Shown in pieces: positions 15,303-25,000 of a stretch of 64,000 bases of DNA. Each line of letters starts with the position of its first letter. Position 1 is the stretch's first letter. Under the pieces are notes generated by a model. That model saw only the letters and a program-made list of their open reading frames with translations. It did no database searches and was not told the DNA's origin. Position numbers and translations under genes: made by a program. Source of the DNA: Beutenbergia cavernae DSM 12333 (GTDB lineage: Bacteria > Actinomycetota > Actinomycetes > Actinomycetales > Beutenbergiaceae); assembly GCF_000023105.1 (NCBI RefSeq), contig NC_012669.1, positions 1,426,001 through 1,490,000 on the forward strand, given 5' to 3'.

Positions 15303-18206
15303 CTATCGCGCGCCCTCCAGCAGCCCACGCCGGTGCGCGACGTCGACGGCCTCTGCGCGCCGGGCGACGCCGAGCTTCGCGAGCAGGTTCGAGATGTGCA
15401 CGCTGACGGTCTTGGGGCTGATGTACAGCCGCTCGCCGATCTGCCGGTTCGAGAGCCCGTCGGCGACGAGGCGCAGGACGTCCCGTTCGCGGTCGGTGAG
15501 CACACCGGACGTCTCGAGACGCACGCCCGGCACGGCCAGCCGGGCGCGCCGGCCGAAGTCGCGGATCGCCCGCTCCAGCGGGCGCGCGCCCATCTCGGTG
15601 GCCGCCCGGAGCGCCTCGGTGACGACGGCGCCCGCCTCCTCGCGCTCGCCAGCGCCCACGAGGGCCTCCGCCAGGCGCCACCTGCTACGCGCTAGCTCCG
15701 GGACGTGGCCGTAGGAGAACTCCGTGACGCAGACCCGCCAGACCTCCGGGTTGTGCTCGCCGTGAAGCCGGGAGTGCTCCGCGCGGGTGCGGGCGAGCCA
15801 GGAGCGACCCTCCGGGCCGAGCACGCCGCCCCGGGGCCGGCCGCGCTCGGCAGCCGTCTCGGCCCGGCGCAGCAGCTCGTCACCGCGCTGGAGGAGCTCG
15901 GCTGCGTCGTCGCCTCGCGACCGCGCCCGGACCGCGAGGTCCGCGAGTGCGGCGAGCCCGAGGGCGGCGAGGAAGATGCTGCCGAGGAAGAACTCCGACC
16001 ACGTCGCGGCGAGCGCCTCGATCGTGGCCGCCGCGACGTCGGCCGCCTCCTCCGGGCGGCCGGCCCACGTCAGGGCGTCGATGAGGTTGCCGCCGGCGAA
16101 CAGCAGGAGCTGGCCGTCGAGGTCCTCCTCGTCCAGGAGCCGCCGGCACCGTTCGATGGCGTCCGCGTCGCCGCGCGCGACGGCCGCGTAGAGGCCGGCG
16201 GCGCGGTAGCCCAGCAGCATGGACTCCGGCTCGTCCGCCTCGTCCGCCTGCGGCGTGAGGTCGCCGGTGGTGAACCGGATGATCTCCTCGAGGACGAGGA
16301 GCTGCACGGCGTACAGGCTCCAGCCGAAGCCGCTCTCCCGCGCCGCGCTCAGCGCCGTCGTCGCGAGCTCGTCGGCGTCGGCGAGCTCGCCGGCGTAGAA
16401 GCGGTTCGTCGCGAGGTTGTAGCGCGCCCGCAGCGCGGTGAACAGGTCGCCGGACGCGCGAGCGCGCTCGTGAGCCTTCGCGAGCAGGCGCGCCGAACGG
16501 TCGGCGTCGTCGACCTCCAGCACGGCGAGCGTCGTCAGCGCGTCGGCCTCGGCGTCCGGCACGTCCAGCGCCTGCGCCTCGTCCACCGCCCGGAGCGCGG
16601 CCTCGTGCGCGATGTCGTCCTCGTCGATGTTCACGGCTGCCCGCGCCCGCGCCGCCCAGGTCCACGCCCGCGCGGGCGAGGGACCGTCGCCCTCGAGGAC
16701 GGCGAGGGCCTTCCCCGTTTCCTCCAGCGCCTCGCGCGTGTCGTACGCGACGAGGAGGTGGTGTGCGAGGAGGTAGCCGAGCCGGGCCTGGCGCAGGTCG
16801 TCGGGGGCCGCCGCCGCGATCGCCGTGCGGGCCAGCCCCAGTGCGCGGTCGCTCAGACCGGCGCGCCCGGCCGCCGCGGCGGCGGCGAGCGTCACGTCCG
16901 TGAGGTCCTCGCCGAGGAGCTCCGCGGCGTCCGGGACGGACTCCCAGGTGCCGAGCACCGCCTCGAGGTGGCGCAGCTCCTCCTGGATGGCGAACACGGC
17001 GGCGGCGTCGGCCGCTGCTCGCCGCGACGCCGTGAGCGCCGTCGCGGCGTCGTGGCCGAGCATCGCGTGGTGGGCCACCTGCGCCGACGAGCCGAGCGAG
17101 TCCTCCTCGAGCATCACGGCGGCGTACGCCGCGTGCAGCGCGACGAGCTCGCCCGGCAGCAGGTCGGCGTACACGGCCTCCGCCAGCAGGGCGTGCCGGA
17201 ACGCGAGGAGGTCGCCGTCGCGCTCGAGCACCTGGTGTGCGAGGCACTCGCGGAGCGCCTCGTCGAACGCCGCCGGGCTCTCGAACGCGCCGCGCCGCCG
17301 GGTCACCGCCCACAGCAGCGGTTCGGAGCACCGGCGGCCGGCGACGGCGGCGATGCGCGCGAGCTGGAGCGCCGCCGGGCTCAGGCGTTCGAGGCGCACG
17401 TGCAGGACGTCGGCGAGCGACCACGGCAACGTTCCCGCGTCTGGCCCCGCCGCGAGCAGCTCCTCCGCGAAGTAGGCGTTGCCCTCCGACCTCTTGAGCA
17501 CCCGGCGCTGGGTGACCTCGTCGAGCGGGGCGCCGGTCACCGCGACGGCGAACTCCCGCAGCTCCTCGGGTGAGAACGGCTCGAGCACCACGTGGTCCAC
17601 GCGCGGGTGGCGGTGCAGCTCAGCGAGCGCGGCGCGCCAGGGGTGCCGGCGGTGGAGGTCGTCGGCACGGTACGTCGCGAGCACCAGCAGGTGCTCGTTG
17701 CGCATCCGCGCGAGCAGGTACCGCAGGACGTCGCGCGTCGACGCGTCCGCCCAGTGCAGGTCCTCGATGACGAGCATCAGGGGCGCCTCGGCGGTGCCGA
17801 CGGCGGCCAGCGCCGCGGCGATCGCGTCGAACAGCTGCATCCGCCCGAGCTCGTCGTTGCCCGTGACGGCGTCCCCTCCGCCGTCGAGCAGGCGGGCGAG
17901 CGCGGGGCGGCGCTCGATCACCTCGTCGATGGCGTCGCTGCACGACCGCAGGCGCCCGAGCGCCTCCACGATCGGGAGGTAGGGGAGCCCGACGTCGCCG
18001 AGATCGAGGCAGTGCCCGACGACGACGAGCGCGCCGGCCTCGCTCGCGGCCTCTCCGGCGCGTTCCACGAGCCGGGACTTGCCGACCCCGGCGTCGCCTC
18101 CCAGCACGACGGCGTTCGCGACACCCTGCCGAGCCGTCTCGAGCGCGGCGGACAGGCGCTCGAGCTCGGCCTCGCGCGCGGTGAAGCTGGCGGTCTCGGT
18201 CGGCAC
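15303..18206 (-). CDS. large ATP-binding LuxR-family (LAL-type) transcriptional regulator
   Basis: The protein has 967 residues from the GTG at 18206. An N-terminal AAA/STAND ATPase has Walker A GGDAGVGKSRLVE and Walker B MLVIEDLHWAD. A long helical TPR-like middle part follows, and a C-terminal LuxR HTH (LTDRERDVLRLVADGLSNRQIGERLYISPKTVSVHISNLLAKLGV). The GTG at 18206 has GGGAGGA 7 nt upstream. An upstream in-frame GTG at 18326 overlaps the stop of the preceding small gene (GTGA) and would add 40 low-complexity residues. The signal and targets are unknown. Confidence 0.85.
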   Translation of the reverse strand: MPTETASFTAREAELERLSAALETARQGVANAVVLGGDAGVGKSRLVERAGEAASEAGALVVVGHCLDLGDVGLPYLPIVEALGRLRSCSDAIDEVIERRPALARLLDGGGDAVTGNDELGRMQLFDAIAAALAAVGTAEAPLMLVIEDLHWADASTRDVLRYLLARMRNEHLLVLATYRADDLHRRHPWRAALAELHRHPRVDHVVLEPFSPEELREFAVAVTGAPLDEVTQRRVLKRSEGNAYFAEELLAAGPDAGTLPWSLADVLHVRLERLSPAALQLARIAAVAGRRCSEPLLWAVTRRRGAFESPAAFDEALRECLAHQVLERDGDLLAFRHALLAEAVYADLLPGELVALHAAYAAVMLEEDSLGSSAQVAHHAMLGHDAATALTASRRAAADAAAVFAIQEELRHLEAVLGTWESVPDAAELLGEDLTDVTLAAAAAAGRAGLSDRALGLARTAIAAAAPDDLRQARLGYLLAHHLLVAYDTREALEETGKALAVLEGDGPSPARAWTWAARARAAVNIDEDDIAHEAALRAVDEAQALDVPDAEADALTTLAVLEVDDADRSARLLAKAHERARASGDLFTALRARYNLATNRFYAGELADADELATTALSAARESGFGWSLYAVQLLVLEEIIRFTTGDLTPQADEADEPESMLLGYRAAGLYAAVARGDADAIERCRRLLDEEDLDGQLLLFAGGNLIDALTWAGRPEEAADVAAATIEALAATWSEFFLGSIFLAALGLAALADLAVRARSRGDDAAELLQRGDELLRRAETAAERGRPRGGVLGPEGRSWLARTRAEHSRLHGEHNPEVWRVCVTEFSYGHVPELARSRWRLAEALVGAGEREEAGAVVTEALRAATEMGARPLERAIRDFGRRARLAVPGVRLETSGVLTDRERDVLRLVADGLSNRQIGERLYISPKTVSVHISNLLAKLGVARRAEAVDVAHRRGLLEGAR

Positions 18207-18322
18207 CCACTGATCCTCCCAGGTGGCGCCGACATCGGACGACCCCTCCGCGCCCGGTGGACGCCGCCCTTCGACCACGACGTCCGCCGCCGACGCGGCG
18301 CCGCCGAGAAGCGGCACCGCGC

Positions 18323-18508
18323 TCACGCGGTCAGCGTGTGGTCGTGCGGGGTCTGCTGAGCGGCTCGCGCAGCGCGGGCCTCGGCCCGGGCCAGCTTGCG
18401 GTCCCGCCACCACCGGCGCAGGGGGCCGGGCGCTCCCAGGACCTCGTCGAGCAGACGCTCACGGCGCAGGCCCAGGTCGGCGATCACTGCTTCGTCCCAG
18501 GGAAACAT
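18323..18508 (-). CDS. small basic protein upstream of the LAL regulator
   Basis: The protein has about 61 residues (MFPWDEAVIADLGLRRERLL ... WWRDRKLARAEARAARAAQQ), helical and strongly basic. An alternative ATG at 18520 adds four residues. Its TGA overlaps a potential GTG start of the LuxR-type gene (GTGA, 18323-18326), which suggests coupling. The function is not recognised; it could be a real small protein or a leader reading frame. Confidence 0.45.
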   Translation of the reverse strand: MFPWDEAVIADLGLRRERLLDEVLGAPGPLRRWWRDRKLARAEARAARAAQQTPHDHTLTA

Positions 18509-18651
18509 GACGATCCCCATTCCCGACGGGCCGGGTGCCCGCCGTCGGGTACGACGATGCCCCTGAGCACCGGCAGCGCGGATCGGGCGTTCGCCCACTC
18601 CCGGCAGCCGCTGGGGCCTCGTGAACCTCAGGCCCGCCCGCCGGGCATCGT

Positions 18652-18665
18652 CTGAGGTACCTCAG
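18652..18665. repeat. 14-bp perfect palindrome downstream of kgd
   Basis: CTGAGGTACCTCAG is a perfect palindrome lying 9 bp beyond the kgd stop. A second ACCTCAGGC copy lies at 18625-18633, in direct orientation with 18659-18667 (34-bp spacing). It may be an operator for the small gene/LuxR operon or a weak terminator of kgd. Confidence 0.45.
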
Positions 18666-18673
18666 GCGAGCCC

Positions 18674-21600
18674 TCAGCCGGCGTAGGCCGCCGCGATGAT
18701 CTCGGCCAGCTCGGCCTGGCTCGCCTTCGCGGAGCCCGCCGCCGGGGCCGCCGACGCCGGGCGGGACACCACGCGGAACGAGCGGTCACCGAGGAGCGCC
18801 GGCAGGCGCATCGCGAGGAACGTCCACGCCCCCTGGTTCTCGGGCTCGTCCTGCACCCACACGACCTCAGCGCCCGGGTACGCGTCGAGCTCGGCCAGCA
18901 GCGCCTCGCCGTCGAGCGGGTAGAACTGCTCGAGGCGGACGATCGCCGTCGCGTCGTCAGCGCCGTGCGTGCCCTTCTCGCGGGCGGCGAGCAGGTCGTA
19001 GTACACGCGGCCCGAGCACAGCAGCACCCGGCGGACCGACGACGCCTCGACGGCGTCGTCGCCGATCACCGTGCGGAACGTGCCGTGCGTGAAGTCCTCG
19101 ACGCTCGAGGTCGCGGCCTTGAGGCGGAGCAGCTGCTTCGGCGTGAACACGACCAACGGACGCCGCGGGCGCTCGTAGGCCTGCCGGCGCAGCAGGTGAA
19201 AATGGCTCGCCGGCGTCGACGGCTGCGCCACGATCATGTTGTCCTCGGCGCACAGCTGCAGGAAGCGCTCGATGCGGGCGGAGGAGTGGTCCGGACCCTG
19301 GTGCTCGTACCCGTGCGGGAGCAGCAGGACGACCGACGACCGCTGGCCCCACTTCTGCTGCGCGGACGAGATGAACTCGTCGACGATCGTCTGCGCGCCG
19401 TTGACGAAGTCGCCGAACTGCGCCTCCCAGAGCACCAGCGCGTCCGGGCGCTCGACCGAGTAGCCGTACTCGAACCCCAGGGCCGCGAACTCGCTCAGCG
19501 AGGAGTCGTAGACCCAGAACTTCGCCTGGTCGGCCGAGAGGTACATGAGCGGCGTCCACTCGGCGCCGGTGCGGTGGTCGTGCAGCACGGAGTGCCGCTG
19601 GACGAACGTGCCGCGCCGCGAGTCCTGCCCGGCGAGGCGCACGGGCGTGCCCTCGAGCAGGAGGGAACCGAACGCGAGGAGCTCGCCGAACGCCCAGTCG
19701 ACGCCGCCGGCCTTCGCCATCTCCGCGCGCTTGGACATGAGCGCCGCGAGCTTCGGGTGGACGGTGAACCCCTCCGGCGGCCGCACGTGCGCGTCGCCGA
19801 CGCGCTCGAGCACGAAGGACGGGACCGCCGTCTCCCACCCGACCATCGTGCCGGCGTCCTCGAGCTGGGACTCCGGACGCTCGAGCCCCGCGACCGGCTC
19901 GCTGTCCGCCGACGGGGTCCACCCGCCCTCGCGGGTCTCGCGGAAGGCCCGCTCGAGCTCGCCCTGGTAGTCCGCCAGCGCCTTCTCGGCGTCCTCGGCG
20001 CTCAGGTCGCCACGACCGATGAGCGACTCCGTGTAGAGCGTGCGGACGCTGCGCTTGTTCTCGATCAGCGAGTACATCACCGGCTGCGTCATCGACGGGT
20101 CGTCACCCTCGTTGTGCCCGCGACGGCGGTAGCACACCATGTCGATGATGACGTCCTTGTGGAACTCCTGGCGGTAGGCGTACGCGAGCTCCGCGACGCG
20201 CGACACGGCCTCGGGGTCGTCGCCGTTCACGCGGAAGACCGGGATCTGCAGTCCCTTGGCGACGTCGGTCGTGTACAGCGTGGACCGCGAGCTCGACGCC
20301 CCGGTGGTGAAGCCCACCTGGTTGTTCACGATGATGTGCACCGTGCCCCCGGTGCGGTAGCCGCGCAGCTGGGACAGGTTGAGCGTCTCGGTGACCACTC
20401 CCTGGCCGGCGAACGCGGCGTCGCCGTGGATGAGCACCGGCAGCACGGAGAAGCCCTCGCCGCCGAGGTCGATCCGGTCCTGCTTCGCGCGGACGACGCC
20501 CTCGAGCACGCCGTCGACGGCCTCCAGGTGGGACGGGTTCGCCGCGAGGTAGACGGAGGTCTGCTCCCCGGTCGGCGACGTGTACATGCCCTCGGTGCCG
20601 AGGTGGTACTTGACGTCGCCGCTGCCCTGCACGGTCTTCGGGTCCTGGTTGCCCTCGAACTCCGAGAAGATCTGCGCGTACGACTTGCCGGCGACGTTGG
20701 CGAGCACGTTGAGGCGGCCGCGGTGCGGCATGCCGATCGCGACGGAGTCGAGACCGTCGTGCGCGGCGCCGGCGAGGATCGTGTCGAGCATCGGGATGAG
20801 CGACTCGCCGCCCTCGAGGCTGAACCGCTTCTGCCCGACGTACTTCGTCTGGAGGAACGTCTCGAACGCCTCGGCCGCGTTGAGCTTGTGGATGATCTGC
20901 CGCTGCTTCTCCGCCGACGGCTTCGTGTACCCCGACTCGAGCCGCTCCTGCAGCCAGCGCCGCTGCGCGGGGTCGTGCAGGTGCATGTACTCGCTGCCGA
21001 TGGTGCGGCAGTAGGAGTCCCGGAGCAGGCCGAGGACGTCGCGCAGGGGCATCTGCGGCTTGCCGCCGAACCCGCCCGTCGGGAACGTGCGGTCGAGGTC
21101 CCAGAGCGTGAGGCCGTGGTTCTGGACGTCGAGATCCGGGTGGCGCCGCTGGCGGTAGGCGAGCGGGTCGGTGTCCGCCATGAGGTGCCCGCGTGAGCGG
21201 TACGCGTGGATGAGCTCGGCGATGCGCGCCGGCTTGCCCAGCTCGGTGGCCGGGTCGTCGGCGATGTCCTTCGTCCAGCGCACGGGCTCGTACGGGACGC
21301 GCAGCGACGCGAAGACGCGGTCGTAGAAGCCGTCCTCGCCGATGAGCTTCGAGTGGATGATGCGCAGGAAGTCGCCGCTCTGCGCGCCCTGGATGATGCG
21401 GTGGTCGTACGTCGAGGTCAGCGTGAGGACCTTGGAGATCCCGAGCCGGGCGAGCGTGTCCGCTGACGCCCCGAGGAACTCCGCCGGGTAGTCCATCGCG
21501 CCGACGCCGATGATCGTGCCCTGGCCGCTCATGAGCCGCGGCACGGAGTGCACGGTGCCGATCGTCCCGGGGTTCGTCAGGGAGATCGTCGTCCCGGCGA

Positions 21601-22558
21601 AGTCGTCGGCCGTGAGCTTCCCGCCGCGGGCGGTGCGCACCAGGTTCTCGTACGCCGTCCAGAACGTGGCGAAGTCCATCGCCTCCGCGCCCTTGATCGA
21701 CGGGACGAGGAGCTGGCGCGTGCCGTCCGGCTTGGCGAGGTCGATCGCGAGACCGAAGTTGACGTGCGACGGGTGCGTGACGCCCGGCTTGCCGTCGACC
21801 TCGCGGTACCCGGCGTTCATCTCCGGCATGTCGGCCAGCGCCTCGACGACGGCGAACCCGATGAGGTGCGTGAACGAGACCTTCCCGCCGCGCGACCGGG
21901 CGAGGTGGTTGTTGACGACGATGCGGTTGTCGACGAGCAGCTTCGCCGGGACGGCGCGGACGCTCGTGGCGGTCGGGACGGTCAGCGACGTCTCCATGTT
22001 CACGACGACGCGAGCGGCCGGACCGCGCAGCTTCGTGACCTCGTCGTCGCCGACGGCGGTGGCCGCCTCGTCCCGGACGCCCGACAGCCGCTGCGTGTAC
22101 GGAGCGGTCGGGGGCTGCGCCGCGGCGCGCGGCTGGGTCGGCGGCAGGTCGGCGCGCACGTCCTCCTGGGCGAGCTCGGCGCGCGGGTCGGCCGACGGCG
22201 CGGCGGCGTGCGCCGGAGGAGCCGGCGCCTCGGGGGCCGGCGCCTCGGGGGCCGGCGCCGCGGGGGCCGGCGCCGCGGGGGCCGGCGCCGGAGGGGCGGG
22301 CTTCGCCGGTGCCGGTGCGGCTGCCTGGGGAGCTGCGGGGCGGGCGGCGGGTGCCTCGCCGTTGCGCGGAGCCGCGGGAGCGGGGGTCGGCGGCGACGTC
22401 GTCGTCGTTGCATCCTGCCGGGCGAAGAACTCGCGCCACTCCGGGTCGACGAGCGTGGCGTCCTTCTCGTACTTCGCGCGGAGCTCTTCGATGAGCCATT
22501 CGTTCGCGCCGAAGGTCGCGGCCAGGGAGGAAGGTTCGGGGTGTGCCTGCGTTGACAC
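18674..22558 (-). CDS. kgd: multifunctional 2-oxoglutarate decarboxylase/dehydrogenase (E2o-E1o fusion)
   Basis: The protein has 1294 residues from the GTG at 22558. A short N-terminal helix ([15 protein letters not shown] ... VDPEWREFF) comes first, then an Ala/Pro linker (~70-165). Next is an acyltransferase domain without a lipoyl domain ([21 protein letters not shown] ... [16 protein letters not shown]), then the ThDP-dependent E1 domain ([47 protein letters not shown]). It catalyses the 2-oxoglutarate step of the TCA cycle, working with lipoylated E2 and E3 encoded elsewhere. It is a monocistronic minus-strand gene; a likely -10 (TACGCT on that strand) lies at 22604-22609. Confidence 0.95.
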   Translation of the reverse strand: MSTQAHPEPSSLAATFGANEWLIEELRAKYEKDATLVDPEWREFFARQDATTTTSPPTPAPAAPRNGEAPAARPAAPQAAAPAPAKPAPPAPAPAAPAPAAPAPEAPAPEAPAPPAHAAAPSADPRAELAQEDVRADLPPTQPRAAAQPPTAPYTQRLSGVRDEAATAVGDDEVTKLRGPAARVVVNMETSLTVPTATSVRAVPAKLLVDNRIVVNNHLARSRGGKVSFTHLIGFAVVEALADMPEMNAGYREVDGKPGVTHPSHVNFGLAIDLAKPDGTRQLLVPSIKGAEAMDFATFWTAYENLVRTARGGKLTADDFAGTTISLTNPGTIGTVHSVPRLMSGQGTIIGVGAMDYPAEFLGASADTLARLGISKVLTLTSTYDHRIIQGAQSGDFLRIIHSKLIGEDGFYDRVFASLRVPYEPVRWTKDIADDPATELGKPARIAELIHAYRSRGHLMADTDPLAYRQRRHPDLDVQNHGLTLWDLDRTFPTGGFGGKPQMPLRDVLGLLRDSYCRTIGSEYMHLHDPAQRRWLQERLESGYTKPSAEKQRQIIHKLNAAEAFETFLQTKYVGQKRFSLEGGESLIPMLDTILAGAAHDGLDSVAIGMPHRGRLNVLANVAGKSYAQIFSEFEGNQDPKTVQGSGDVKYHLGTEGMYTSPTGEQTSVYLAANPSHLEAVDGVLEGVVRAKQDRIDLGGEGFSVLPVLIHGDAAFAGQGVVTETLNLSQLRGYRTGGTVHIIVNNQVGFTTGASSSRSTLYTTDVAKGLQIPVFRVNGDDPEAVSRVAELAYAYRQEFHKDVIIDMVCYRRRGHNEGDDPSMTQPVMYSLIENKRSVRTLYTESLIGRGDLSAEDAEKALADYQGELERAFRETREGGWTPSADSEPVAGLERPESQLEDAGTMVGWETAVPSFVLERVGDAHVRPPEGFTVHPKLAALMSKRAEMAKAGGVDWAFGELLAFGSLLLEGTPVRLAGQDSRRGTFVQRHSVLHDHRTGAEWTPLMYLSADQAKFWVYDSSLSEFAALGFEYGYSVERPDALVLWEAQFGDFVNGAQTIVDEFISSAQQKWGQRSSVVLLLPHGYEHQGPDHSSARIERFLQLCAEDNMIVAQPSTPASHFHLLRRQAYERPRRPLVVFTPKQLLRLKAATSSVEDFTHGTFRTVIGDDAVEASSVRRVLLCSGRVYYDLLAAREKGTHGADDATAIVRLEQFYPLDGEALLAELDAYPGAEVVWVQDEPENQGAWTFLAMRLPALLGDRSFRVVSRPASAAPAAGSAKASQAELAEIIAAAYAG
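22221..22295 (-). repeat. 15-bp tandem repeat in the kgd linker
   Basis: Five near-identical 15-bp units (plus strand GCCGGCGCCTCGGGG or its CGCGGGG/GGAGGG variants) encode repeated Ala-Pro-Ala-Pro-Glu/Ala pentapeptides in the flexible arm between the N-terminal helix and the acyltransferase domain. Copy number could vary by slippage. Confidence 0.85.
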
Positions 22559-22776
22559 GCGCGATCGCTCTCTTCTTCTGATGGTGGGTGAATCGCCGCA
22601 TCCAGCGTAGGCGATCGTGCGCGCGAACCTGGTGGGGAAGGCCGTGTGAGGGACCTTTTCACCGCATGTGCACGGCGCCTCGACACCCCAGGCCAAGGTG
22701 CGGTCAAGTCGAGGTATCCGCCGTCGTGCGGCGAGGCAATCAACGGCGTGGCGGCGGACGGCGGGGACGCCGCTCG

Positions 22777-23964
22777 TCAGGTCCCGCTGGGCTGCTCGGA
22801 CCGCTCGGCGGGTCCGTCGATCGGGAGCCGGATGCGCAGCGTCGCTCCCTGGCCCCGGAGGACCCGTTCGTCGCGGTCCGCGCCGACGGGCACCGTGAGC
22901 GGGGTGCGTTCGGTGTCGACGACGGTGAGCGTGCCGCCGTGCAGGCCGACCGCCCAGCGCGCGATCGCCAGGCCGAGACCGGTCCCGCCGGTGCTGATCC
23001 CGCCCGTCTGGGCCGGGGCGTTGCCGCGCTGGAAGCGCTCGAAGATGCGCTCGCGCTCCTCGGGCGGGATGCCGGTGCCCTCGTCGACGACGTCGATGAC
23101 GATCTCGTCGCCGATCGGCGCCTGCGACGCGCGCACCCGCACCGTGCCCCCGGGCGGGGAGTGGCGGGTGGCGTTCGCGAGGAGGTTGAGCACCACCTGG
23201 TGCAGGCGCTCGGCGTCGGCGCGCACATGGAGGTCCTCGGGCGACGTCGACACCTCCCAGGCCACGGTCCGCCCCGCCGCTCGCGCGGCGTGGGACGCGG
23301 CGTCGACGACCTCCTCGAGGAAGTCCTGCACCTCGACGTCCTGGAGGTGCAGCCCGGTCGCGCCGGCTTCGAGGCGCGAGAGGTCGAGCAGGTACGTGAC
23401 GAGCCGCGTGAGGCGCTCCGTCTGGTCGAGCGCCGCCTGGAGCGCCTCCTCGTCGGGACGCGTGACGCCGTCGACCATGTTCTCCAGCTGTGCGCGCAGC
23501 GCGGCCACGGGGGTGCGGAGCTCGTGCGAGACGTTCGCGACGATCTCGCGGCGCGCCTCGTCCACGGACGCGAGGTCGCGCGCCATCGCGTTGAACGCGT
23601 GCGCCAGCTGGCCCACCTCGTCGTGGCTCGTCGCGCGAACGCGGATGCCGTACTCGCCGTTCGACATCGCCCGCGCGGCGCTCGTCATCTCGCGTAGCGG
23701 GGACGTCATCCCGCGGGCGAGCAGCTGTGTCACGACGAGCGCCAGGGCGATCGCGAACGGGAACGTCATGTACCAGCGCAGCGGAGGCTCGGAACTACGT
23801 CCCCACCACACGACGAAGGACGACACCGTGACGGACGCCGCGACAAGGACGCCGAGCTTGTACTTGATCGACGTCAGGCGGTCGAGCGGCCGCACGTCGA
23901 GCGCGGCGTACCGCAGCGGCGGCGTCGGAGCACCGGACCGGGCGTGCCGTGCCGCGCCGCTCAT
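22777..23964 (-). CDS. sensor histidine kinase
   Basis: The protein has 395 residues. Two membrane segments ([20 protein letters not shown] and [20 protein letters not shown]) leave only a very short outside loop. HAMP follows ([22 protein letters not shown]), then HisKA with [20 protein letters not shown] (phospho-His), N-box [17 protein letters not shown]1 [19 protein letters not shown] and G2 [11 protein letters not shown]. With so little sensor domain, the signal may be in the membrane or cytoplasm. The response regulator gene lies immediately upstream (50-bp gap). Confidence 0.92.
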   Translation of the reverse strand: MSGAARHARSGAPTPPLRYAALDVRPLDRLTSIKYKLGVLVAASVTVSSFVVWWGRSSEPPLRWYMTFPFAIALALVVTQLLARGMTSPLREMTSAARAMSNGEYGIRVRATSHDEVGQLAHAFNAMARDLASVDEARREIVANVSHELRTPVAALRAQLENMVDGVTRPDEEALQAALDQTERLTRLVTYLLDLSRLEAGATGLHLQDVEVQDFLEEVVDAASHAARAAGRTVAWEVSTSPEDLHVRADAERLHQVVLNLLANATRHSPPGGTVRVRASQAPIGDEIVIDVVDEGTGIPPEERERIFERFQRGNAPAQTGGISTGGTGLGLAIARWAVGLHGGTLTVVDTERTPLTVPVGADRDERVLRGQGATLRIRLPIDGPAERSEQPSGT

Positions 23965-24014
23965 CGGCTACTCATCCGCTGCGCGGCACGTGCTCGTCGC
24001 GCCTGCCCGCCCGG

Positions 24015-24743
24015 TCATGTGGGCGGCGGTTCGAGCGAGTAGCCGACGCCGTGCACGGTGCGGATCAGGTCGGCGCCCAGCTTGCGCCGCAGCGCCTTGA
24101 CGTGCGAGTCGACGGTCCTGGTCCCGCTCGCGTCGACCCAGTCCCAGACCTCCTCGAGCAGCTGCTCCCGCGTGAGCACCGTGCGCGGCGACGACGCCAG
24201 GCACACGAGGAGGTCGAACTCCGTGGGTGTGAGATGCGCCTCGGTCCCGGCCCGGTGCACGCGTCGCTGCGCACGATCGATGACGAGGTCGCCGAGCTCG
24301 AGCGGGGGTTCCGCACGCGGGTCCGCCGGGACGGCGGCGAGCCGGCTCACGCGCTCGTGCCGGCGCAGCAGCGCCTTGACCCGGGCGAGCAGCTCCCGCA
24401 TCGAGAACGGCTTGGTCATGTAGTCGTCGGCGCCGACGCCCAGGCCGACGAGCAGGTCCGTCTCGTCGTCACGCGCGGTCAGCATGAGGATCGGGACGGC
24501 CCGGGGGTCCTCGGCCTGGATGCGGCGGCACACCTCGAGCCCGTCGATCCCGGGCAGCATGACGTCCAGCACGATGACGTCGGGCGCGTACCGCTTCGCG
24601 GCCTCGACGCCGGCGAGGCCGTCGGACGCGATCTCGACCGTCCACCCTTCGGCGGTGAAGCGCCGGGCGATGCTCGTCGCGATGTCGGGCTCGTCCTCGA
24701 CGACGAGTACCCGCGTGGCCTCCTCGGCCCCGTTCTGGCTCAT
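24015..24743 (-). CDS. OmpR-family response regulator
   Basis: The protein has 242 residues. The receiver domain shows VLVVEDEPDIATSIARRF, the phospho-acceptor Asp in VIVLDVMLPGIDG, then LMLTARDDETD and DDYMTKPFSMREL. The C-terminal winged helix (LTPTEFDLLVCLASSPRTVLTREQLLEEVW ... VDSHVKALRRKLGADLIRTVHGVGYSL) binds DNA. It is co-transcribed with the kinase downstream. The pair lies next to kgd, and I recall the same neighbourhood in Streptomyces. It is divergent from the M23 peptidase, a possible target. Confidence 0.93.
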   Translation of the reverse strand: MSQNGAEEATRVLVVEDEPDIATSIARRFTAEGWTVEIASDGLAGVEAAKRYAPDVIVLDVMLPGIDGLEVCRRIQAEDPRAVPILMLTARDDETDLLVGLGVGADDYMTKPFSMRELLARVKALLRRHERVSRLAAVPADPRAEPPLELGDLVIDRAQRRVHRAGTEAHLTPTEFDLLVCLASSPRTVLTREQLLEEVWDWVDASGTRTVDSHVKALRRKLGADLIRTVHGVGYSLEPPPT

Positions 24744-24936
24744 GGGGCCCAGCGTGGCACAGGGTGCCCAGGGACGGCGCGGCCACGCGCCACCGCGGGT
24801 CGGTGTCGCGGAGGTGTCCGCGGACCGACGTGACGGCGGCCACATGGTGGACGACCACTCCGAGCGTCCGTTACTCTTTCGTGATCGTCGGGGGCCGACG
24901 GACGTGGTTTCGGCCCAGGCCGAGCCTCGCTCGGGG

Positions 24937-24961
24937 TAGCCTGACGAGAACGCTCTCACCC
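24937..24961 (+). promoter_or_regulatory. probable promoter/control region of the M23 peptidase gene
   Basis: TAGCCT (24937-24942) fits an actinobacterial -10 box, which would start an mRNA near 24949 with a 5' leader of about 50 nt. An imperfect inverted repeat, GAGAACGCTCTC, follows at 24947-24958. The rest of the 257-bp intergenic region shows no other structure that I could support. Confidence 0.35.
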
Positions 24962-25000
24962 GGAGGTGCTCCGGGCTGTCATGTCCCGTCCGGAGGTCGA

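Noticed and set aside
15705-17573. A 622-codon open frame opposite the LAL regulator
   Set aside because: It is a mirror of the regulator's codon bias: Arg/Gly/Val-rich, no domain and no ribosome site. The minus-strand frame has Walker motifs and a LuxR domain.
18495-18530. GGGAAT upstream of the small gene at 18508 (minus strand) as a SigR site
   Set aside because: At the 18-bp distance the sequence is CTG, not GTT.
18965-21196. A 743-codon open frame opposite kgd
   Set aside because: It has shadow composition with no recognisable motifs, while the minus strand encodes an intact Kgd.
24947-24958. GAGAACGCTCTC as a CebR/LacI-type operator for the M23 gene
   Set aside because: It is imperfect, lacks the fuller 14-bp consensus and does not suit the neighbouring genes. 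It is kept only as a note within the promoter entry.
24744-25000. A c-di-AMP (ydaO-type) riboswitch ahead of the M23 peptidase gene
   Set aside because: Such riboswitches precede wall-hydrolase genes in actinobacteria, but the expected conserved core could not be found and the predicted leader is only about 50 nt.
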